Origin: Pseudomonas khavaziana
GTDB taxonomy: Bacteria > Pseudomonadota > Gammaproteobacteria > Pseudomonadales > Pseudomonadaceae
Assembly (NCBI RefSeq): GCF_019145205.1
Contig: NZ_JAHSTT010000007.1
Location: 186,001-250,000 of the forward strand
Reading direction: 5' to 3'
Length of the DNA: 64,000 bases
The notes under the pieces were generated by a model. That model was given only the letters and a program-made list of their open reading frames with translations. It did not search any database and had not been told where the DNA came from. Shown in pieces: positions 34,009 through 41,300 of this stretch. Position numbers and translations under genes: made by a program. Position 1 is the stretch's first letter, and the number at the start of each line of letters is the position of its first letter.

Positions 34009-35238
34009 CTACTGCCCGCTACGCATCAACTCCCGCGGCACATACTTGCCGATCTCGAACTTGCCGATCGCCGCACGATGCACCTCGTCCGGGCCGTCGG
34101 CCAGGCGCAGAGTGCGTTGCATGGCGTACATATAGGCCAGCGGGAAATCATTGGAAACCCCGGCGCCGCCATGGATCTGGATCGCACGATCGATGACCTT
34201 CAAGGCTACATTCGGCGCCACCACCTTGATCTGGGCGATTTCGCTTTTCGCCACTTTATTGCCCACCGTGTCCATCATGTACGCCGCTTTCAAGGTCAGC
34301 AGGCGCGCCATGTCGATCTCCATGCGCGAGTCGGCGATCTTGTCGATATTGCCCCCCAGGCGCGCCAGGGGTTTGCCGAACGCGGTGCGGCTGACCGAGC
34401 GTTTGCACATCAATTCCAAGGCGCGTTCGGCCATGCCGACGGAGCGCATGCAGTGGTGGATACGGCCCGGGCCAAGGCGGCCCTGGGCGATCTCGAAGCC
34501 ACGCCCCTCCCCCAGCAAAACGTTTTCGTAGGGCACGCGCACGTTGTCGAACAGCACTTCGGCGTGGCCGTGGGGCGCGTCGTCGTAGCCGAACACCGGC
34601 AGCGGACGCAGGATTTTCACCCCGGGGGTGTCCACAGGAACGAGGATCATCGAGTGCTGCTGGTGGCGCGGTGCATCCGGGTTGCTCAGGCCCATGAAGA
34701 TCAGGATTTTGCAGCGCGGGTCGCAAGCACCTGAAGTCCACCATTTCTTGCCGTTGATTACCCACTCGTCGCCCTGGCGTTCGGCGCGGGCAGCCATGTT
34801 GGTGGCGTCCGAGGAAGCCACGTCCGGTTCGGTCATGGCGAAGGCAGAGCGAATCTCACCGCGCAGCAGCGGTTCGAGCCAGCGCTGTTTCTGCTCTTCG
34901 TTGGCGTAGCGCACCAGCACTTCCATATTGCCGGTGTCGGGCGCGGAGCAGTTGAACGGCTCCGGGCCGAGCAAGGACCTGCCCATGATTTCCGCCAGCG
35001 GTGCGTATTCAAGGTTGGTTAGCCCTGCGCCCAGTTCGGATTCGGGCAGGAACAGGTTCCACAAGCCCTCGGCCTTAGCCTTGGCCTTGAGTTCTTCCAT
35101 GATGGCGGTGGGCTGCCAGCGATCACCTTCGCTGACCTGGCGCTCGAACACCGGCTCGGCCGGGTAGACGTAAGCGTCCATGAACGCAGTGACACGTTCA
35201 CGCAGTTCCTGAACCTTGGGCGAATAGGCGAAATCCAT
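34009..35238 (-). CDS. Acyl-CoA dehydrogenase family protein (ACAD10/11-like)
   Basis: The 409-residue flavoenzyme has the family segments SAFAMTEPDVASSDATNM (FAD/acyl binding, about residues 131-148), WVINGKKWWTSGA and RTAFGKPLARLGGNIDKIADSRMEIDMARLL. It also has IQIHGGAGVSNDFPLAYMYAMQRTLRLADGPDEVHRAAI. The closing DGPDEVH, in place of YEGTSEIQ, is typical of ACAD10/11-like members acting on longer or branched acyl-CoAs. It is divergent from a LysR regulator gene that probably controls it. The exact substrate is unknown. Confidence 0.9.
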   Translation of the reverse strand: MDFAYSPKVQELRERVTAFMDAYVYPAEPVFERQVSEGDRWQPTAIMEELKAKAKAEGLWNLFLPESELGAGLTNLEYAPLAEIMGRSLLGPEPFNCSAPDTGNMEVLVRYANEEQKQRWLEPLLRGEIRSAFAMTEPDVASSDATNMAARAERQGDEWVINGKKWWTSGACDPRCKILIFMGLSNPDAPRHQQHSMILVPVDTPGVKILRPLPVFGYDDAPHGHAEVLFDNVRVPYENVLLGEGRGFEIAQGRLGPGRIHHCMRSVGMAERALELMCKRSVSRTAFGKPLARLGGNIDKIADSRMEIDMARLLTLKAAYMMDTVGNKVAKSEIAQIKVVAPNVALKVIDRAIQIHGGAGVSNDFPLAYMYAMQRTLRLADGPDEVHRAAIGKFEIGKYVPRELMRSGQ

Positions 35239-35341
35239 GGGCAGCTCCCTTCTCTGAGAGGTTGTTTAGGTCATGCAATCGATGCTAGAACAGCGTTGAT
35301 AATTTACCTAGCCTATTCTCGGCGTGTATTAACATTCATCA

Positions 35342-35356
35342 CCGATATATGATCGG
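35342..35356. promoter_or_regulatory. Palindrome CCGATATATGATCGG between the dehydrogenase and LysR genes
   Basis: The 5-base inverted arms (CCGAT/ATCGG) lie about 34 bases before the LysR start in the 151-base divergent region. A position in the promoter region and dyad symmetry fit a LysR-type operator. This is inference only. Confidence 0.35.
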
Positions 35357-35389
35357 CGCATGGACCTCTAACAAGAAGAGCGCAACGAA

Positions 35390-36325
35390 ATGAATCTGAG
35401 CAAGGTCGACCTCAACCTCTTCATCGTCTTTGATGCGATCTACACCGAAGCCAACCTGACCCGTGCCGGGCAGATCGTCGGCATCACCCAACCGGCGGTG
35501 TCCAACGCCCTGGCACGCCTGCGCGAGACCTTCAACGACCCGTTATTCGTGCGCACCGCCCAAGGCATGGTGCCCACGCCCATGGCGCAGAACATCATCG
35601 GCCCGGTGCGCAATGCGCTGTCGTTGCTACGGGTGTCGGTGCAGGAAAGCCGCATCTTCAACCCGCAGCAGGCGGCCAAGACCTACCGCATCAGCATGAC
35701 CGACCTCACCGAGGCGGTGATCCTGCCGCAGCTGTTCCAACGCCTGCGCCGCCTGGCGCCGACGGTGGTGATCGAGAGTTTCCTGTCCAAGCGCCGTGAA
35801 ACCACCAAGGAGTTGGCGGCCGGGCGCCTGGATTTTGCCGTGGACGCACCGCTCAACACCGACCCACAGGTGCGCCATGTCAAGCTCATGGAAGACCGCT
35901 ACGTGTGCGCCATGCGCAAGGGCCACCCGATGGCGGGCAAGGACAAATTCAGCCTGGATGACTACCTGTCGTTGACCCATATCCATATCTCCAGCCGCCG
36001 TAACGGGTTGGGCCATGTAGACTTGGCCTTGGGCAAAATGGGCATCCAGCGCAAGATCGCCCTGCGTTCCCAGCATTACCTGATGGCTTCCCAGGTGTTG
36101 CAGCAGACCGACATGGTGATGACCGTGCCCGAGCGCTTCGCCCGCCGTCATGAACTGCACTGGTTCAATTTGCCGGTCAATGACGTACCGCTGGTGGAAA
36201 CCCATCTGTACTGGCATGAAAGCACCGACCAGGACCCGGCGAACCGCTGGATGCGTGAGCAGATGATCGAGTTGTGCCAGCAGGTGACGGCCCATGAAAA
36301 GAAACTCGATAAACAACAAGCCTGA
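35390..36325 (+). CDS. LysR-family transcriptional regulator
   Basis: The 311-residue protein has the N-terminal LysR helix-turn-helix (LNLFIVFDAIYTEANLTRAGQIVGITQPAVSNALARLRETFNDPLFVRTAQGMVPTPMA). A periplasmic-binding-like effector domain follows (KTYRISMTDLTEAVILPQLFQRLRRLAPTVVIES...). It resembles the NodD/LeuO-like LysR subgroup in its TDLTE...LP segment. It is divergent from an acyl-CoA dehydrogenase gene, its likely target. A REPIN follows the gene. Confidence 0.92.
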   Translation: MNLSKVDLNLFIVFDAIYTEANLTRAGQIVGITQPAVSNALARLRETFNDPLFVRTAQGMVPTPMAQNIIGPVRNALSLLRVSVQESRIFNPQQAAKTYRISMTDLTEAVILPQLFQRLRRLAPTVVIESFLSKRRETTKELAAGRLDFAVDAPLNTDPQVRHVKLMEDRYVCAMRKGHPMAGKDKFSLDDYLSLTHIHISSRRNGLGHVDLALGKMGIQRKIALRSQHYLMASQVLQQTDMVMTVPERFARRHELHWFNLPVNDVPLVETHLYWHESTDQDPANRWMREQMIELCQQVTAHEKKLDKQQA

Positions 36326-36336
36326 GCCCTGACGTC

Positions 36337-36434
36337 GTAGGAGCGAGCTTGCTCGCGAAAATCGTCAACGATGACGAGGGCTGCCTGGTTTAGCTCGGTG
36401 CTCTCGGATTTTTCGCGAGCAAGCTCGCTCCTAC
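36337..36434. repeat. REPIN, GTAGGAGCGAGCTTGC class
   Basis: The arms GTAGGAGCGAGCTTGCTCGC and complement enclose about 50 bases. It lies between the LysR gene and liuR, just upstream of the LiuR palindrome at 36451. Confidence 0.8.
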
Positions 36435-36450
36435 CGTGTTGATGGCGGCC

Positions 36451-36466
36451 TTGACGTTCACGTCAA
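36451..36466. promoter_or_regulatory. Probable LiuR operator upstream of liuR
   Basis: TTGACGTTCACGTCAA has perfect 7-base arms around a 2-base centre. It lies 41 bases before the liuR ATG. The same pattern, TTNACGTNNACGTNAA, occurs twice in the liuA/acyl-CoA synthetase divergent region (45419 and 45462). This ties the two halves of the pathway to one regulator. Confidence 0.75.
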
Positions 36467-36507
36467 CCTGCAATTAGCTTAGCGCCAAGCCTTTCTTGAG
36501 CACCGCC

Positions 36508-36900
36508 ATGAGCACCACCTACAGCATCTCCGACCTCGCCCGCGAGCTCGACATCACTACCCGTGCCATTCGCTTCTATGAAGAACAAGGCCTGCTGGCC
36601 CCGGAACGCCGGGGCCAGGAGCGCATCTACTCGGCGCGGGACAAAGTCAGCCTCAAGCTGATCCTGCGCGGCAAACGCATCGGCTTTTCCCTGGCCGAAT
36701 GCCGCGAGCTGATCGAACTCTACGACCCCACCGGCGGCAACCAGATCCAACTCAACAGCATGCTGGCCAAGATCGCCGAACGCCGTGAACAACTTGAGCA
36801 ACAGTTGCTGGATATCGAACAAATGAAGCTCGAGCTGGACACCGCCGAAGAGCGTTGCACCCAGGCACTCGCGCACACCATCAGCCAAGCCGGCCATTGA
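36508..36900 (+). CDS. liuR: MerR-family regulator of leucine/isovalerate catabolism
   Basis: The 130-residue MerR protein has the DNA-binding domain YSISDLARELDITTRAIRFYEEQGLLAPERRGQERIYSARD and a C-terminal coiled coil (LAKIAERREQLEQQLLDIEQMKLELD). It lacks the cysteine-rich metal site of metal-sensing MerR proteins. The ATG at 36508 is preferred to an in-frame TTG 12 bases upstream. It is followed 16 bases later by the HMG-CoA lyase gene, and its own upstream palindrome suggests autoregulation. The identification as LiuR rests on sequence and neighbourhood. Confidence 0.88.
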   Translation: MSTTYSISDLARELDITTRAIRFYEEQGLLAPERRGQERIYSARDKVSLKLILRGKRIGFSLAECRELIELYDPTGGNQIQLNSMLAKIAERREQLEQQLLDIEQMKLELDTAEERCTQALAHTISQAGH

Positions 36901-36916
36901 CCAGAAGGTAACTGCC

Positions 36917-37816
36917 ATGTCCCTCCCCTCACACGTACGCCTGGTGGAAGTCGGCCCGCGCGACGGTTTGCAGAACGAAGCCCAGCCCATCAGCGTGGCG
37001 GATAAGGTCCAGCTGGTGGACGCCTTGAGCGACGCCGGGTTGAGCTATATCGAAGTCGGCAGTTTTGTCTCGCCCAAATGGGTGCCGCAAATGGCCGGCT
37101 CAGCCGAGGTGTTTGCACAGATCCAGCGCAAGCCCGGCGTGACCTATGGGGCGCTGGCGCCAAACCTGCGCGGGTTCGAGGATGCGCTGGCGGCCGGGGT
37201 CAAGGAAGTTGCGGTATTTGCCGCAGCGTCCGAAGCGTTTTCCCAGCGCAATATCAACTGCTCCATCAGCGAAAGCCTGGCGCGGTTCGCACCCATCATG
37301 GATGCGGCCAAGCAGCAAGGCATCAGCGTGCGCGGGTATGTGTCGTGCGTGTTGGGTTGCCCGTATGAAGGCGATATCGCCCCAGCGCAGGTGGCGGCCG
37401 TCGCTCGCGAACTGTATGCCATGGGCTGCTATGAAGTGTCCCTGGGCGACACCATCGGCACCGGCACGGCGGGGGCAACCCGGCGGCTGTTCGAAGTGGT
37501 CGGTGCCCAGGTGCCGCGGGACAAGCTGGCCGGGCATTTCCATGACACCTATGGCCAGGCCATCGCTAATGTCTACGCCAGCCTGCTGGAAGGCATCCAG
37601 GTGTTCGACAGCTCCATCGCCGGCCTCGGCGGTTGCCCTTACGCCAAGGGCGCGAGCGGTAACGTCGCTACCGAGGATGTGCTGTACCTGCTCAATGGCC
37701 TGGGTATCGACACGGGCATTGACCTGGAGCGCTTGATTGGCGCGGGTCAGCAGATCTGCGACGTGCTTGGGCGGCCCACGGGTTCCCGTGTAGCGAGAGC
37801 GCGTAACGCCGGGTGA
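36917..37816 (+). CDS. mvaB: Hydroxymethylglutaryl-CoA lyase
   Basis: The 299-residue TIM-barrel enzyme (also called LiuE) splits HMG-CoA into acetoacetate and acetyl-CoA, the last step of leucine degradation. Signature segments are VRLVEVGPRDGLQNEAQPI (metal/substrate), SYIEVGSFVSPKWVPQMA, SVRGYVSCVLGCPYEGDI, HFHDTYGQAIANVYASLLEG (metal-binding His pair) and AGLGGCPYAKGASGNVATEDVLYLL (catalytic Cys loop). It is co-directional with liuR. A CrcY-like sRNA gene starts about 160 bases downstream. Confidence 0.95.
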   Translation: MSLPSHVRLVEVGPRDGLQNEAQPISVADKVQLVDALSDAGLSYIEVGSFVSPKWVPQMAGSAEVFAQIQRKPGVTYGALAPNLRGFEDALAAGVKEVAVFAAASEAFSQRNINCSISESLARFAPIMDAAKQQGISVRGYVSCVLGCPYEGDIAPAQVAAVARELYAMGCYEVSLGDTIGTGTAGATRRLFEVVGAQVPRDKLAGHFHDTYGQAIANVYASLLEGIQVFDSSIAGLGGCPYAKGASGNVATEDVLYLLNGLGIDTGIDLERLIGAGQQICDVLGRPTGSRVARARNAG

Positions 37817-37836
37817 GTAGCACAGCTGTGACAATG

Positions 37837-37865
37837 TGTTACCGCACACCCGCACAACGGGTAAC
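37837..37865 (+). promoter_or_regulatory. Candidate activator site (TGTTAC...GTAAC) for the sRNA
   Basis: TGTTAC (37837-37842) and GTAAC (37861-37865) form an inverted repeat about 84-112 bases upstream of the -24 element. TGTTAC/GTAACA half-sites are reported for the enhancer-binding protein CbrB. The spacing here is 18 bases, somewhat longer than I recall for proven sites. Confidence 0.4.
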
Positions 37866-37948
37866 GAGGGAACAGAATTTATGGTGCGACCCAACAAATA
37901 TATCTGGCTAAAAAATTAAATCATTGATTTTAAAGGAATTTATAAAGT

Positions 37949-37964
37949 TGGCACGCCTTCTGCT
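37949..37964 (+). promoter_or_regulatory. Sigma54 (-24/-12) promoter of the CrcY-like sRNA
   Basis: TGGCACGCCTTCTGCT matches the sigma54 consensus TGGCACG-N4-TTGCW, with GG and GC at the exact required spacing. It reads rightward and has no protein gene downstream before the terminator at 38321, so it drives a non-coding transcript. Confidence 0.8.
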
Positions 37965-37974
37965 ATCTCTATGG

Positions 37975-38345
37975 CATAACAAGAATAAAAAGCTCCAAAC
38001 CTAATAAAAATAAGACGAAACGACTCTGACATAACAAAAACAACACGGCAGAGACGCAGCTAACAGATTTTTTTGGAGAAGATGTGCTTCCCAGGGTACG
38101 GCATGCCGCAACCCGCAACCGGATAGAGAAAAATAAAACTACCTCAGGTAGCTGCCCACTGGTTGGATCGTTTACGAAGAAGCAGGTCAGCGTTCAAAAA
38201 AATACGTTTGCTCTTGATCCCGGATGGGGTCGCCAAAAACAGCGGTACGGGCCACGGCTACCAAAAACAACAACAGGCCGCCCCTCAATAATAAGAAAAG
38301 AGCACGCAACGACAAATTAAAGGGGACCTTCGGGTCCCCTTTGTG
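37975..38345 (+). ncRNA. crcY: CrcZ/CrcY-type catabolite-repression sRNA
   Basis: The transcript of about 370 nt would begin roughly 12 bases after the sigma54 -12 element and end at a strong terminator. It is A-rich and carries several Hfq/Crc-type CA motifs. Examples are AACAAGAATAAAA (just after the start), AATAAAAATAA, AACAAAAACAACA, AAAAACAACAACA (38263-38275) and AATAATAAGAAAA (38287-38299). In Pseudomonas, Crc-family RNAs titrate the Hfq-Crc complex and relieve catabolite repression under CbrA/CbrB control. I recall crcY of P. putida lying next to mvaB, which matches the neighbour here. Identity as CrcY rather than CrcX rests on that synteny. Confidence 0.8.
38321..38345 (+). terminator. 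Bidirectional terminator between the sRNA and the effector gene
   Basis: AGGGGACC-TTCG-GGTCCCCT is a perfect 8-base stem with a UUCG loop. T-rich sequence follows it on the + strand, and TTTAATTT follows on the - strand. It can end both the CrcY-like RNA and the convergent effector gene, whose stop is at 38362. Confidence 0.8.
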
Positions 38346-38361
38346 CTTCCTGACGCACGGT

Positions 38362-41300
38362 TCAGAGGGGCACGGGTCGATCCAGGATTGATTGGGTAAC
38401 AGCCACCAGAGCACGCTTTTCCTCTAAAACCCAGGCATCTCCCAATGCAATGCGTTGGGTTGATAGAAAGTCCCCTTGCGGCATCCCCGCAGGATCGACA
38501 ATCTGCTGAAGCTCTAAACCGAAAAGCCTCTGTACTTCCTCCAACGCCTCGTTGACATCCTCTAGATGCGAGCGACGCGCCTCAGCATTCTCGGTTCCAT
38601 AATAGTTCCCGACGCTATCTTCGAGGTCATCCAGTGCGGACGATTTTTCTTGAAGCATTTGTTTGGTTTGACTGAAGCGTTGCTCAATGTCATTGGCATA
38701 GAGCTTCCTCAGGTGATCCTCCCAAAAAGCCTCTTCCACCAAAAAACGCGCCAGCACACCCGGCACGGCCTCCTTGTGCTCAATTGTGTCGCCGGCTTGG
38801 CGTATGACCGGTTCGCTGACCGGGTAGATATCCCCAAACATGATGAGGCGCGGCTGGAGCGGCAGTTCGAGCCGATCGGCCAAGGAGGTGCGATAAACCA
38901 GATCCACCTCGAGACCTTCACTAAAGGGCTCTCTGGGCCAATCAACAATGCCTGCCGTATTCGCAATCTCGCGTGCCTGGCGTTCGGCAGCATCTGCGGC
39001 CTGGGCCCCTGGCGCCCCCAGTTGTGCCGCGGCCTCTGCGCTCTCTGCAGCCTCTGTTGCCGCCTGTGCGGCCTCGGCCAAATCGGCGGCATTTGGCAAT
39101 GCTTGTTCCCGAGCGGCAGCCGCAGCCTCGCTCACCGCAGTAGCAGCAGCACGTGCGTGCAACGCCGATTGACGCGCTGCAATATCAGCGCTGACCAGTT
39201 TATCCAGCTCCACCAGACGAAAATGGCCCCTGCCCAGCGCTATCAGCCCCGACTCAACCTGCAAAGTACCGGCGTCAAGCCCAGCTTTATGAATTCGCAC
39301 CTGTAGACGGAGCTTGAACAGCACATCGGTGCGTTGGTCCGTACAGGTACCTGGGGCGTCGACCGCCGCGAAAATCTCCCGACGAAGTTGCTCATCGTCC
39401 GCAACATCTTTTATCAGCGTCCAGACTTGCTCCGCGAGTCCGGCGCGTGCCGAGGCAGCCTTGTAAGTCGCCGAACGCGTCATATCCGCAATCAGCCGAA
39501 AAAAAGCATCGGCCCCAGGCTCTACCCTAAGGTCCTGCCATAGCTGTGTCAGTTGTACACGTTGAGCAACTGGCATTTCTTCAAGCCAAACCAACAAAGC
39601 AACGTTCTCAGTGACATACCTTGGCATCGCCCTGTCGAGCAATGCCACCCCGCTACGCAGTCTATAGGCTTCAATTCGGTCCAGGGTGTGCAGGGATAAC
39701 TCAGGGTTCTCCTGCAACGTCGTCCCGCGGTTCTGCGCCGCGGTTCGCTGAAATAGCGTCCGGGGCAGCTCCACCAACAGGTTGCCACGCAAGTCCAGGC
39801 GCCTTAACCGACGCAGCTCAAGCACCCCGACGGGCAACACGTTCAACTGGCAATGGGCCAGGTAGAGCTGATCCAACTGCGCCATGGCGCTTACATCCGG
39901 AGCCAGCACCAGAGGGTTGTTCGACAGAGAGAGCACCCTTAAATGCTTCAAGCGAGCCAACGCCTTCACACTGTCCAGGGTCAACCGCAGTTGATTGCCC
40001 CCCAGGGACAATTGGGTCAGCCCGCTCATGCTGCCAATGATTTTTGGCAGGTCGGTCAGCCGGTTTCCATCCAAAACCAGGTGGCGCAGGCCCTTGAAGG
40101 CTTCCAGAAACTCCCCGACGTTATTGAGCAAGCCCATGCGTCGCAGAGACAGACTCGACACATGGGGCATTTCGACCGTCAACGTCGGCAAGTCTTCGAC
40201 AAGCCAATTGCTGAGGTCAAGGGCATAACCTGTTACCTCACCTGCATTATTGTGAACAAGCTCGGTACGTCGCTGCCAGCACGCCTTGATGCTCTCTGCG
40301 ACCTTTAACTTGCTGGGGTGCGTGTTTGCCCATCGCTTCAAGTCCTTGCCCAAGCGGTTAAATTCAACCTGCAGTCGGCGAATCTCCTTGAGCATGAACG
40401 CATCCCCCTGCCCCTTGACGTTCAGGTAGGCCTCAATTTGCTCCAGCGTAGAACCGGGATACAGGCTGTGAGCTTCGAAGCGGCATTGGAAGGCGCGCGT
40501 TGAGGGCGCTACCGCGCTAAGCCCCCGGGCACCTTGAGCCAATGCCATCGGCGATTGATAGCCCTGCCTGACGCTGGGCATATCAAGGGTATCGCGTAAC
40601 TCGTCCGGGGTGGGTGCCTGTCGCTGCAAGGCTTGGCGCAAGTTCGTCCAGCGCGCTTCTCCAGGGTAAACCATGACCTCGACATCAGGCATCGGTACCA
40701 TGTTAAACAGTGACTCGTAGAACCTTTCCGTGTCATAGGAGTGCCATGAACTCCCTACGCGACCGTCAGCACGTTTGATAAAGACACTGGTCCGCTCGGC
40801 CTTATTCGGCCCGATGCTGTCCAACACCGGCCCCGTAAACGAGCCGTCGCGTAATTCGATACGTACCGTGTCCGACCATCCCGGCATTTTTTCCAAGGTG
40901 TGCAGGGCGAGACGCGCTATGTCTTCGCTCGTGCCTTCATACAGGTAGAGGCCTTCGTAAGCTCGTTGCAGTCGAAAGGCATCCAGGTATTCGCGAGCCT
41001 CTTGGGAAAGCCGCAAGGGAGGACGTTGGGTGGTAGTCAATTGTTGACGCTGAGTCTCATCCATATGTTCCAGCAACTGCCCTACCGCAACCGCAGGCAA
41101 CTCGGGAAACGCCTCCTGGACCCACCGCGCCGGCTCATCCGGGCTCTGAGGTACGGCGCTCAACAGCTCTTCACGCCTGGATCGCGCCGCCAGTACCAAA
41201 CGCAGTCGCAACCTCGACAGCGTCGCTCCAGGATCACGGGGGCGGCGCAGCAATTTTTTCAGTTCTTGGGAGTACCCGCCTGAGTGCGAACTATCATCGC

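Noticed and set aside
37817..38361. A small protein gene in the mvaB-effector gap (a 78-codon frame from 38084)
   Set aside because: It has no ribosome-binding site, overlaps the sRNA transcript and its terminator, and has a Lys/Thr-rich sequence unlike any family I know.
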